In this document: in pieces, positions 8,723 through 16,035 of the stretch | How positions within the stretch are numbered: the stretch's first letter is position 1 | Layout: each line of letters opens with the position of its first letter | Source: Faecalicoccus sp. | GTDB taxonomy: Bacteria; Bacillota_I; Bacilli_A; Erysipelotrichales; Erysipelotrichaceae | Direction of reading: 5' to 3' | DNA length: 55,842 nucleotides | NCBI GenBank assembly: GCA_017941505.1 | Contig: JAGAWH010000115.1 | Location: 1 to 55,842, forward strand | Notes under the pieces: model-generated | What the model saw: only the letters and a program-made list of their open reading frames with translations | What the model was told of the DNA's origin: nothing | The model's database searches: none | Position numbers and translations under genes: made by a program

Positions 8723-8796
8723 ATTTTCATCCTCTTTTCCCTGCTTATTTTATCATTGTTCTTTAGGGAAAAACAGATATGGTCTATAATCTTTGT

Positions 8797-9444
8797 ATGG
8801 ATGCTTCAAAAATAATCGACAATACAATTGAATATGTAAAAGATGTCTTTCAAAATGATTTCAGTGGACATGATTATTTCCATACGATGCGGGTATACCG
8901 CATGGCCTTGAACCTTGCGAAAAAAGAAAAGGCTGATCTTTTTATCGTTGCGATGGCAGCTTTACTGCATGATGTGGATGATTATAAATTATCTCCGGAA
9001 ACATATCCTACAAAAGAAAGAGCCCGCTCTTTCTTACAATCGCAAAATGTGGAGCCAAGTGTTATCAACCAAATTATCGAATGTATCGATACGGTATCCT
9101 TTAAGGGAAAGGACAGTGTAATACCTTCCACCATCGAAGGAAAATGCGTGCAGGATGCCGACAGACTGGATGCCTTAGGGGCTATGGGAATCTCTCGAAC
9201 CTTTGCGTATAGCGGCAGTCATAATCGAATTCTTTACAATCCGGATATCGCTCCGTTATATGATATGGATGAAGAAACCTATCGAAACCATACATCCACT
9301 GCCATCAATCATTTTTATGAAAAACTGTTCCTCTTAAAAGATATGTTGAATATCAATGCGGCAAAAGAAATTGCCGAACATCGTGAAGCCTTTATGAAAG
9401 ATTTTTTAGATGAATTCTATGCCGAGTGGGACGGCAAGATTTAA
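8797..9444 (+). CDS. HD-domain metal-dependent phosphohydrolase
   Basis: A 215-residue HD-domain protein of the YedJ/YpgQ type. Metal ligands are visible: H25 and H29 in SGHDYFHTMRV, H58-D59 in ALLHDVDD, and D120/D122 in VQDADRLDALG. Relatives hydrolyse nucleotides or related phosphates; the substrate here is unknown. Two starts are possible. The ATG at 8797 gives the N terminus usual for the family but has TATAAT ending 4 bases upstream and no ribosome site, implying a leaderless mRNA. The ATG at 8779 adds MVYNLC and has a weak AGGG. The gene overlaps the convergent flavodoxin gene by 4 bases. Confidence 0.85.
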   Translation: MDASKIIDNTIEYVKDVFQNDFSGHDYFHTMRVYRMALNLAKKEKADLFIVAMAALLHDVDDYKLSPETYPTKERARSFLQSQNVEPSVINQIIECIDTVSFKGKDSVIPSTIEGKCVQDADRLDALGAMGISRTFAYSGSHNRILYNPDIAPLYDMDEETYRNHTSTAINHFYEKLFLLKDMLNINAAKEIAEHREAFMKDFLDEFYAEWDGKI

Positions 9445-9959
9445 AGACTCTTTCCGAAGCGATATAATTCTTTGCGCTTTTTAGCGGATTTATTCTGTCT
9501 GCCATTTGCGGTAAAGATACCGGCATTTTCCACGCCCCAGTATTCCACGATGGATTGGTGGTACTGTGTGATGGCAGGACCGTATACATACTTACTTCCG
9601 GAGCTCATGATCAATGCGACCTTTTTGACCTTTTTAGGAATATCGATCGAATAAGTTCGATGAATCACCGCCTGCAGTTGAGCAGATAAGGTAAAGTAAT
9701 AGATCGGAGAGGCAAACACAACCATATCGGAAGTAAGTATTTCCGGATAAATTTCCTGCATATCATCTTTTTGAACACAGACTCCCTTTTCTTTATTCCG
9801 ACAGTATTCGCAAGCCATACAGCCCTTTACATTCTTAAATGCGACATCGATGATTACCACTTCATGACCGACTTCTCTTGCCCCTTGAGAAAACGCATTT
9901 ACCATATCGGAGGTGGCCCCATCGATATGCGGACTTCCGTTTAACACTAGAATCTTCAT
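9441..9959 (-). CDS. Flavodoxin-fold NAD(P)H-dependent FMN reductase-like protein
   Basis: A 172-residue flavodoxin-fold protein of the NADPH-dependent FMN reductase/iron-sulfur flavoprotein-like group. The FMN phosphate loop is LNGSPHIDGATSDM near the N terminus, and the second FMN segment is FASPIYYFTLSAQLQ. A CxxC-x-x-C cluster-like run (GCMACEYCRN, then CV) lies at about residues 46-63, as in Fe-S flavoproteins. An upstream in-frame GTG exists, but ATG at 9957-9959 has AGGTGA at 5 bases. It follows the lipoprotein gene with no gap (TAAGATG) in a LysR-linked operon and may be its redox partner. Confidence 0.87.
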   Translation of the reverse strand: MKILVLNGSPHIDGATSDMVNAFSQGAREVGHEVVIIDVAFKNVKGCMACEYCRNKEKGVCVQKDDMQEIYPEILTSDMVVFASPIYYFTLSAQLQAVIHRTYSIDIPKKVKKVALIMSSGSKYVYGPAITQYHQSIVEYWGVENAGIFTANGRQNKSAKKRKELYRFGKSL

Positions 9960-9960
9960 C

Positions 9961-10443
9961 TTATTCACCTACATAAAATGTGATCGTCACATCCCCATTG
10001 CCGAGTAAATCACGCATATCATTTTGATTCTTATCTGTGATATGACCCAGTCTTGTATATGCCCATGAATTGGATCCGTAGAATACGACAACCTGATTAC
10101 CGGAGTAGAGTACGATATCCCCGGAATTTGTGGTTGTTTGACGATCGTTTCGAGGTAAGCTTGTTCCGATAGATCCTACCTGCTCAAAGCCGCCGTACAT
10201 CGACATTTGAATCGAAAGCGGCTTGTCTTTGACAAGCTCTTTTAAAGCTTGTACAGATTCGTTTTCTTCCCATGTCACCTGTACTTCTGTTTCCCCAATT
10301 CTCATTTTCAGTTCTTTTTCCATCATCGTTTCCTCCTGTTTTGGTTCTGTATCTGTGTTGTTTATTTCTGTAGTCTCTGTACTTTTACATCCCTGCATCA
10401 GTACAATCAAACATATACATATGAATTTGAATAGTTTATTCAT
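9961..10443 (-). CDS. Lipoprotein with cyclophilin-like fold domain
   Basis: A 160-residue exported lipoprotein. The signal peptide KLFKFICICLIVL is followed by lipobox LMQGC with C19 as lipidation site, then a Thr/Glu-rich linker. The domain from about residue 45 (MRIGETEVQVTWEEN...ALKEL, GFEQVGSIGTSLPRND, DIVLYSGNQVVVFYGSNSW, GHI) matches the bacterial cyclophilin-like family often encoded beside or fused to flavodoxin domains. It is outer-surface anchored in a monoderm. The role is unproven; neighbours suggest an oxidoreductase context. Confidence 0.87.
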   Translation of the reverse strand: MNKLFKFICICLIVLMQGCKSTETTEINNTDTEPKQEETMMEKELKMRIGETEVQVTWEENESVQALKELVKDKPLSIQMSMYGGFEQVGSIGTSLPRNDRQTTTNSGDIVLYSGNQVVVFYGSNSWAYTRLGHITDKNQNDMRDLLGNGDVTITFYVGE

Positions 10444-10454
10444 AAAAACTCCAT

Positions 10455-10667
10455 CTACTGTTTATTGATTTGATAAGCTACATAATCTAAGGTATCAATT
10501 TTACGCTGTTGATCATGCAGGGTAATTAAACATTCTTTACGGCATTTTTCTAATAATTTCATTCCGCGGTTAATATCGTTTTTCTCCATGCATTGACGGA
10601 ATTGTTCAATGTCATCCATTGAACATCCTGCATCAAAAAGGCCTTCTAATATCTCTTTCATATCCAT
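10455..10667 (-). CDS. Small hypothetical protein in LysR-linked operon
   Basis: A 70-residue acidic/basic helical protein (MDMKEILEGLFDAGCSMDDIEQFRQ) with three cysteines. I do not know the family by name; small proteins of this look often accompany flavodoxin genes next to MerR or LysR regulators in Bacillota. ATG at 10665-10667 has AGGTGA five bases upstream; a GTG three codons earlier is less likely. It is the first gene of the small operon divergent from the LysR regulator. Confidence 0.75.
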   Translation of the reverse strand: MDMKEILEGLFDAGCSMDDIEQFRQCMEKNDINRGMKLLEKCRKECLITLHDQQRKIDTLDYVAYQINKQ

Positions 10668-10690
10668 GTTGATCACCTGCTCTTAACTGT

Positions 10691-10720
10691 ATTGTACGTT
10701 TGATTATTCCTATAATCCAA
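10691..10720 (-). promoter_or_regulatory. Promoter of the small-protein/lipoprotein/flavodoxin operon
   Basis: Minus strand: TTGGAT (-35) and TACAAT (-10) separated by 18 bp. It lies in the divergent region next to a LysR-type regulator, which usually binds such a region. Confidence 0.55.
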
Positions 10721-10773
10721 TACTTGTTAATTATGCGTTGGTATGCTTAAAATATATAGGAGGAGGATTCATT

Positions 10774-11634
10774 ATGGATATTCGAACTATGAAATATTTC
10801 CTTGCGATTGTACGGGAAGGAACGATTTCCGGTGCAGCCCAGGCTTTACATGTTGCCCAACCCTCTCTATCCCGCCAAATGAAAGACTTGGAGGATGAAT
10901 TGGGAGCTTCTTTATTTATCCGGGGCAATCGAAAAATTGTTTTGACAGAGGAAGGTATGGTATTGCGGCGACGGGCCGAAGAAATGGTACGCCTGCTTCA
11001 GATGACAGAAGATGAAATATCCCAAATGAAAAATAAAGTCTCCGGAACTATACGCATCGGAGCCGGTGAGTCCTCAACTTTTCATACACTTTCAAAAAAC
11101 GCCAGTGCTCTTTCAAAAGAACATCCGGATATTCTGTTTCAAATTACCAGCGGAGATACTGAGGATCTAATGGACCAGCTCAATAACGGCTTGATTGATT
11201 TTGCCTTGATTTTCACGGAAGCCGACAGGACTTTATACCAATCCATGCCTTTAGGAGAAGATCATTTCTGCCTTCTGGTGCCCAAAGACTCAGAGCCTGC
11301 GAAAAAGGAAGTCATTCATATTAACGAATTAAAAGATCTTCCACTTCTTGTGTCCCGTGCCCAGGAACCATCACTGTCCGGATCCGAACAGTTTACCGGT
11401 CTGCATGTTGTCGGTACTTATAATTTGATTTATAACGCATCCTTAATGGTCGAAGATGGACTTGGTTATGCGCTCTGCTTTGAAAATTTAATCAATACCA
11501 CCGGCGATAGCCCTTTATGCAGCCGACCTATTGTTCCCGAGATGAAATCCCAGGGAAATCTTATATGGAAAAAGTATCAGGTATTCTCTCCTGCCGTTCA
11601 GCTATTTATCAATCGATTGAAAGATAATAATTAA
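10774..11634 (+). CDS. LysR-family transcriptional regulator
   Basis: A 286-residue LysR-type regulator: winged HTH at residues 1-60 (MKYFLAIVREGTISGAAQALHVAQPSLS within it) and a periplasmic-binding-like effector domain from about residue 90. AGGAGGAGG precedes the chosen ATG; 12 upstream in-frame codons are not needed. It is divergent from the small protein-lipoprotein-flavodoxin operon, so that operon is the likely target. The inducer is unknown. Confidence 0.93.
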   Translation: MDIRTMKYFLAIVREGTISGAAQALHVAQPSLSRQMKDLEDELGASLFIRGNRKIVLTEEGMVLRRRAEEMVRLLQMTEDEISQMKNKVSGTIRIGAGESSTFHTLSKNASALSKEHPDILFQITSGDTEDLMDQLNNGLIDFALIFTEADRTLYQSMPLGEDHFCLLVPKDSEPAKKEVIHINELKDLPLLVSRAQEPSLSGSEQFTGLHVVGTYNLIYNASLMVEDGLGYALCFENLINTTGDSPLCSRPIVPEMKSQGNLIWKKYQVFSPAVQLFINRLKDNN

Positions 11635-11664
11635 ACGCCGATTCGTTACGAACCGACGTTTTTT
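11634..11664. terminator. Convergent terminator hairpin
   Basis: Arms AACGCCGATTCG and CGAACCGACGTT around TTA, followed by T6 on the plus strand. It overlaps the stop codons of both the LysR gene and the convergent esterase-TudS fusion, whose last codons form one arm. On the minus strand the mismatches become G-U pairs. Confidence 0.65.
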
Positions 11665-12707
11665 AAATCTTCTACATCAATAATATGAAATCCATTTTCT
11701 TTAAGTAAGGCAGCTGTTACCCCCGAGCCATCAACTAATTTCCCGGTAAAGGATCCATCGTAAATCTGTTTGACACCGCAGCTTGGTGATCTTGACTGTA
11801 AAATGATCACATCCGGCTTTTCTTTCATTGCGATATCTAAACACTTGGATGCCCCTAATCGAAAGTTTTCATCTACATTTCTTCCGTCTTTGGTGCATAC
11901 AATTCCGTTACATATTTCCGATGGAATACGCGGTGTTGGTAAACCTCCCATCTGTTCCGGACAGATGGGTATCACATCAAAGTCTTCCAAATATTGTATC
12001 AGCTTTTCATTTTTATTATTGCCACCGTTATATTTACAATTATCTCCCAAAAGACAGGCACTGACCATAGCCTTCTTTTTATCCTGACTCATTACCCATG
12101 CGAAAGCTTTTGCGGTACGTAAATCCGGATTTTTAAAATGATTTCCTTTATTCCACTCTAAAGTACATTTCTTTCCGGCTTGATCTAAGATCGCATATGC
12201 TTCTTTGATTTTATTTCCCACAGTTGACATGATGGGATTTCTGGTTCTTTCTTCTCTGTCTCCTAAACTTAAATAAACAGAATCTGCCTGCATGGGATTT
12301 TCTTTCATATATTCCGTAAAGTTTTCAAACCAGATTGAAGGAGAAGCTGCCGCAACTCCATCAAACAGATCTGTTTGATAAGCTGCCCACAGGGCAAACA
12401 AGCCTGCCAGAGAATAGCCGCCTATATAGATTCTTTCCCGTTTTTCTTCTTTCAATTCTTCCAATAAAAAATTGAGTATTGAATCTGCTTTGCCTCCAAA
12501 ATCTTCATTTCCAAATACGGCGGGAGCATGCCATGGCGATAAGTCTCTATTCCAATTCTCGACCTGAATTGCCTTTAAATAAAAGTCTTTATATGTCAAC
12601 TCTTGAATATGTGCAACTTCGCTTTCGATTCCTTCTAGATCATGATCATCAACCATTTGAACAAGAAGGATATCCGCATTCGGATTTCCATATGTATATA
12701 TTTTCAT
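11646..12707 (-). CDS. Esterase-like alpha/beta hydrolase fused to DUF523 (TudS-type) domain
   Basis: A 353-residue two-domain protein. Residues 1-205 form an alpha/beta hydrolase of the putative esterase type with nucleophile elbow GGYSLAG (S99), followed by SLGDREERTRN and the likely catalytic His in NKGNHF. Residues 212-353 are a complete DUF523 domain: VSACLLGDNCKYNGG, CPEQMGGLPTPR and SRSPSCG. In TudS, a characterised DUF523 member that desulfurises 2-thiouracil, conserved cysteines hold a 4Fe cluster; C218, C249 and C310 are the equivalents here by motif. Both domains usually occur alone. One continuous frame spans the junction, so this is not an annotation artefact. Function of the combination is unknown. 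Confidence 0.88.
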   Translation of the reverse strand: MKIYTYGNPNADILLVQMVDDHDLEGIESEVAHIQELTYKDFYLKAIQVENWNRDLSPWHAPAVFGNEDFGGKADSILNFLLEELKEEKRERIYIGGYSLAGLFALWAAYQTDLFDGVAAASPSIWFENFTEYMKENPMQADSVYLSLGDREERTRNPIMSTVGNKIKEAYAILDQAGKKCTLEWNKGNHFKNPDLRTAKAFAWVMSQDKKKAMVSACLLGDNCKYNGGNNKNEKLIQYLEDFDVIPICPEQMGGLPTPRIPSEICNGIVCTKDGRNVDENFRLGASKCLDIAMKEKPDVIILQSRSPSCGVKQIYDGSFTGKLVDGSGVTAALLKENGFHIIDVEDLKNVGS

Positions 12708-12768
12708 AGTATTTTACCTTCTTTTTTTATTATTATACCTTGAACTATCCGTTCTATATGCATCATAT
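12708..12768. promoter_or_regulatory. Upstream region of the esterase-TudS gene
   Basis: A minus-strand TATAAT (12732-12737) lies 24 bases before the start codon with AGAAGG as ribosome site. No clear -35 hexamer. Confidence 0.45.
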
Positions 12769-12861
12769 AAAAAAAACTCCATAGAGGAGTAAAAAAAGAA
12801 ATTGGGAATATCGACAACAGCAGTTGTATATCCCCTTTAAGAAACAAGTTCTTTCAATTGT
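12769..12861 (-). ncRNA. Putative small structured RNA (about 93 nt)
   Basis: The intergenic DNA contains a near-consensus promoter on the minus strand (TTGACG, 17-bp spacer, TAATAT; 12868-12896), so transcription should start near 12861. The transcript would hold a small AAGAA/TTCTT hairpin, then a strong hairpin at 12804-12835 (GGGGATAT/ATATTCCC outer stem, ACAAC/GTTGT inner stem, TGCT loop, 2-base bulge), a pyrimidine tract and a terminator at 12776-12790 ending in eight T. No reading frame with a ribosome site is present. I do not recognise the RNA family; existence is inferred from promoter, fold and terminator together. Confidence 0.6.
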
Positions 12862-12867
12862 GTTGTC

Positions 12868-12896
12868 ATATTAGCACTTACTTGAAATAACGTCAA
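12868..12896 (-). promoter_or_regulatory. Sigma-A promoter of the putative small RNA
   Basis: TTGACG-17 bp-TAATAT on the minus strand, the best-scoring promoter between 12.7 and 13.6 kb by eye. The nearest downstream gene start is 160 bases away, beyond a terminator. Confidence 0.6.
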
Positions 12897-12965
12897 TTTT
12901 TTCTCCACACATATATCAGCCAACACTGGTTTCGCTAAACTAATCCTTATATTGAATCAAACCAC

Positions 12966-12985
12966 AAAAAAACTCCTTGCGGAGT
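12966..12985 (-). terminator. Terminator of the glutathione peroxidase gene
   Basis: Minus strand AAACTCC, loop GCAA, GGAGTTT followed by further T. It begins directly after the stop codon. Confidence 0.75.
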
Positions 12986-12988
12986 TTT

Positions 12989-13528
12989 CTACAGTAAGCT
13001 TTTTACGAAATCTTCAACAGACTTCATATCTGCCGTCGGTTCAAAGCAGGCTACCACATTACCATCACGGTCGATGATAAATTTAGTGAAGTTCCATTTA
13101 ATGTCGGATTTCTTATCCCAATCCGGATCTTCAGCCGCAAATTTTTTCTCTAATAATTCTTTATACTTATGTTCATCAAATCCTTCAAATCCCTTTTCTG
13201 ATTTTAAATAAGTATATAAAGGCAATTCATTTTCACCGTTCACATCGGATTTTTTCATCTGTGGGAAAGTCGTATTGTAGTGTAAAGTACAGAATTCATG
13301 AATTTCTTCATCGGTTCCCGGAGCCTGTTTACCAAATTGGTTACACGGGATATCCAAGATTTCTAAGCCCTGATCGTGATAATCTCTGTACATCTGTTCA
13401 ATCGGTTCATATTGCGGTGTAAAGCCACATCCGGTAGCTGTGTTTACTACCATGATTACTTTACCCTTGTAGTCAGAAAGATTCAGGCTTTCACCTTTTC
13501 CGGTTGTGATTGTAAAATCGTAAATCAT
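12989..13528 (-). CDS. Glutathione peroxidase family (thiol peroxidase, BtuE/Gpo-like)
   Basis: A 179-residue Cys-type glutathione peroxidase homologue that reduces peroxides, in bacteria normally with thioredoxin as donor. The catalytic tetrad is visible: C34 (TATGCGFTPQ), Q68 (CNQFGKQAPG), W145 and N146 (KWNFTKF). Length is normal. It is a single gene with its own terminator and a TTTTTCTCC-complement ribosome site (GGAGAAAA). Cytosolic; no signal peptide. Confidence 0.93.
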   Translation of the reverse strand: MIYDFTITTGKGESLNLSDYKGKVIMVVNTATGCGFTPQYEPIEQMYRDYHDQGLEILDIPCNQFGKQAPGTDEEIHEFCTLHYNTTFPQMKKSDVNGENELPLYTYLKSEKGFEGFDEHKYKELLEKKFAAEDPDWDKKSDIKWNFTKFIIDRDGNVVACFEPTADMKSVEDFVKSLL

Positions 13529-13604
13529 AATTTTTCTCCTTCTACGTGCATTATCTTATTTAAATTAATACGATGTCAAGAATGGTGCATCTTAGCTGAA
13601 TGTA

Positions 13605-13634
13605 TTTACAGAGATGTTTTCGGTTGGATATAAT
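13605..13634 (+). promoter_or_regulatory. Promoter of the TSUP exporter gene
   Basis: TTTACA and TATAAT separated by 18 bp, followed by a GAGGAG ribosome site and the start codon at 13659. Confidence 0.65.
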
Positions 13635-13658
13635 CAAAAAGAAAGATGAGGAGATCAG

Positions 13659-14480
13659 ATGGAGTATTTCTGGTATATCATTGCCGCACTCGGTGCCGGT
13701 ATCGGAACCGGCCTTGCGGGACTGTCGGCTGCCACAGTCATGGTTCCTATATTAATTGTTCTCTGCCCGTCCTTTTCCAATGAGGTAGGTGTTTATCAAG
13801 CCACTGCCGTTGCCCTGGCATCGGATATTCTGGGAAGTGCTGTTACAACCTATGTGTATTGGAAAAACGGTAATATTGATTTAAAACGCGGATGGCTGAT
13901 GGCTGTATGTATTATATCCATGTGCATTGTCGGAAGTGTTGCAGCTTATTATGCAGGTAATGTCGTACTAGGTAACTTTTCGTTATTTCTAACGTTCTTT
14001 ATCGGTATCCGTTTTTTGGTAAAACCCGATACCGAACGCAAAAATACCAATTCCCATGGAGAAGCGCTGGATTGGAAAGGAGTCCTTATTTCCCTTTTCT
14101 TTGGACTCACCATCGGATTTGGAACCGGTTTTGTCGGAACCGGCGGCGGTATGATGATGTTGGTCGTATTTACGGTATTTCTTGGCATGGATTTAAAAAG
14201 CGCTGTAGGTACCAGTACCTTTATCATGACATTCACCGCATTGATCGCATCGATTTCTCATGCGATTGTCGAACCTACCATCGTAACGGAAAGATGGGAT
14301 GCCTTACTCATATGTGTATCTGTCGCAACAGCTGCTTCGCTTTATTCTGCAAGATTTGCCAATAAAGTGGATAATCGCACCGTTGGTCTTGCCACCGGTA
14401 CTGTTCTTACTATATTGGGGGCATCGATGATTTTCCTTAACTACAAAGATGTCATTCTATCATTTTTTGGGATTCATTAA
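13659..14480 (+). CDS. TSUP-family (TauE/SafE) membrane transporter
   Basis: A 273-residue integral membrane protein with about eight hydrophobic helices and the two-fold repeat typical of the sulfite exporter TauE/SafE (TSUP) family; each half has a Gly-rich start (GAGIGTGLAGLSAATVM near residue 13 and GFGTGFVGTGGGMMML near 155). Family members export sulfite, sulfoacetate or related anions. It is followed after 15 bp by an uncharacterised trio on the same strand, which may share its transcript. Substrate cannot be determined. Confidence 0.92.
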   Translation: MEYFWYIIAALGAGIGTGLAGLSAATVMVPILIVLCPSFSNEVGVYQATAVALASDILGSAVTTYVYWKNGNIDLKRGWLMAVCIISMCIVGSVAAYYAGNVVLGNFSLFLTFFIGIRFLVKPDTERKNTNSHGEALDWKGVLISLFFGLTIGFGTGFVGTGGGMMMLVVFTVFLGMDLKSAVGTSTFIMTFTALIASISHAIVEPTIVTERWDALLICVSVATAASLYSARFANKVDNRTVGLATGTVLTILGASMIFLNYKDVILSFFGIH

Positions 14481-14495
14481 AGGAAGTGTGAAATT

Positions 14496-15251
14496 ATGTC
14501 ATCAATCAATAGAAAATATTATCAAGATATTCAATATAAACCATTTCTGTTTTATGTCGTTTTCGGTGTATCCGGAAATGACTTGCAGGTATCCAGATCT
14601 AAACATCATGTCGATTCTTTTCCTGAAAAATTAGAGATTCTTTCTCTAAACCGCACAGAACACAGCGATTATATCAACGGTTTTTTTAACGGACAGTTAG
14701 GAACGCTTTTAAAAGAAGATAATTCCGATTTATTTGAAAAATGCAGGGCAGCTGACAATTGTGTCATACTTCGCGGTGAGATTGAAAAGGATGCAACGCT
14801 TGATTATATACAAAGTACCATCGGTATCCTGCAATCCTTTATGGAAAACGGTGCATTAGGAGTTTTAGACTTATTCACCTTTACCCTGTATGATTCAAAT
14901 ACATGGTCTGAACGTTTCTTTGAAAAAGATATCAATGCCCAGGACCATGTAACCATCTTTGTATCCGAGCAGGATCATCATTATTGGTTACATACAAGAG
15001 GAATGGGAAAATTCGGAAGACCGGATTTAAGTTTGTTTGAGACAGATGAAGAAAACATCCAAAAGGATAAAGCGGTGATTGATCAAATGATTTATTACAG
15101 CGGTGAAGGTGCTTTCTTTAATGGCGAAGTGATCATCCATACAAATGAAGGAAAATATAAAGTTCTTGGCGAATTTGTTCCGGATTGGAACAATGATGAT
15201 TTCAATAATGCCCATATTAATATCCAATCCATTGAGAAGATAGAGGAGTGA
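14496..15251 (+). CDS. Uncharacterised protein, first of an immunity-type trio
   Basis: A 251-residue soluble acidic protein. I cannot assign it with certainty; the segment HYWLHTRGMGKFGRPDLSLF is the most distinctive part and recalls DUF4261-type proteins, which often occur in toxin-immunity loci. No catalytic motif, signal peptide or membrane helix is visible. AGGAAGTG precedes the start. It is followed after 4 bp by a 129-residue unknown and then a SUKH protein. Confidence 0.72.
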   Translation: MSSINRKYYQDIQYKPFLFYVVFGVSGNDLQVSRSKHHVDSFPEKLEILSLNRTEHSDYINGFFNGQLGTLLKEDNSDLFEKCRAADNCVILRGEIEKDATLDYIQSTIGILQSFMENGALGVLDLFTFTLYDSNTWSERFFEKDINAQDHVTIFVSEQDHHYWLHTRGMGKFGRPDLSLFETDEENIQKDKAVIDQMIYYSGEGAFFNGEVIIHTNEGKYKVLGEFVPDWNNDDFNNAHINIQSIEKIEE

Positions 15252-15255
15252 TACT

Positions 15256-15645
15256 ATGGAATTAACTTATAAAGATGTACCGATTGAAATTGAATTTGAT
15301 ATAGAAGAAAGTCAAAAACATATCGAAGAAGATTTCAATATATTATGTGAAGCCGATATTGAAACACTGATTAAGGAACATTTTATTCCATGGTTGTTAA
15401 ATGACCAGTTTAAAGACCGGGATCCCCAAAAAGTATTTGAAGGACTGCGTGTTTTTGAGATTTTCTATAATTACGGAAAGATTATCGCAAAATATTCACC
15501 GACCGGTGAAGAAAACTATTTCAGTCAATTTGAATTTGATTTTGAAAGTTCTAATGAATATACCGAAGATATTTTAGAAGCATCTGCCATGAAGGTTTAT
15601 ATACTCAATGGGAAGATTGTGAAAGTCGAGGGATATGATATCTAA
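15256..15645 (+). CDS. Uncharacterised small acidic protein, immunity-type
   Basis: A 129-residue strongly acidic protein (DVPIEIEFDIEESQKHIEED at the N terminus) with predicted beta strands towards the end (AMKVYILNGKIVKVEGYDI). I do not recognise the family; composition and position between two other small acidic proteins resemble polymorphic-toxin immunity proteins. Good ribosome site (GGAGTG). Its stop overlaps the next start (TAATG), so the two are translationally coupled. Confidence 0.75.
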   Translation: MELTYKDVPIEIEFDIEESQKHIEEDFNILCEADIETLIKEHFIPWLLNDQFKDRDPQKVFEGLRVFEIFYNYGKIIAKYSPTGEENYFSQFEFDFESSNEYTEDILEASAMKVYILNGKIVKVEGYDI

Positions 15646-16007
15646 TGTTCGCAAACTTTGAATTTAATCCGGGAACCGATTTTATTCCGGAATATAATTT
15701 ACCGCAAGACTATCTTGCCTTTATGCATCAACATAACGGTGGTGAAGGTTCTGTCGGTAAAAATGCCTATATGCAGTTGGTTCCTTTAGAAGAATTGGCT
15801 TCTTTCAACAAAGATTATGAAATTGAAAAATATCTGCCTAACATTATTCTTTTCGGAACGGATTTAGGTGGAACCCTATTTGGATACGATACAAAAAAGA
15901 AGATGTACGCAGCCATAGATGCCTGTTCTATGTCAAAAGAAGATGTTTGGTATAAAGGAAAGACATTTAATGAATTTATTGCGGCCGTAGATCATGGCGA
16001 TTTATAA
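15645..16007 (+). CDS. SMI1/KNR4 (SUKH) family protein
   Basis: A 120-residue SUKH-fold protein. The hallmarks LPQDYLAFMHQHNGGEG near the N terminus, followed by LVPLEEL and the LFGTDLGGTLFGYD segment, are clear. SUKH proteins are the commonest immunity proteins of contact-dependent and polymorphic toxin systems, neutralising nuclease toxins by binding. No toxin or secretion gene is nearby, so it looks like an orphan immunity gene or a regulatory SUKH protein. It ends the trio and runs into a perfect terminator. Confidence 0.88.
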   Translation: MFANFEFNPGTDFIPEYNLPQDYLAFMHQHNGGEGSVGKNAYMQLVPLEELASFNKDYEIEKYLPNIILFGTDLGGTLFGYDTKKKMYAAIDACSMSKEDVWYKGKTFNEFIAAVDHGDL

Positions 16008-16035
16008 AACAGGGAGAAATGAGTTCTCCCTGTTT
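16007..16035. terminator. Bidirectional terminator between SUKH and MBL genes
   Basis: Perfect 12-bp stem AAACAGGGAGAA/TTCTCCCTGTTT with loop ATGAG; it includes the stop codons of both convergent genes. Confidence 0.85.

Noticed and set aside
11646..12707. Esterase-TudS fusion as two genes joined by error
   Set aside because: The frame is uninterrupted, no start or ribosome site lies at the junction and both domains are intact.
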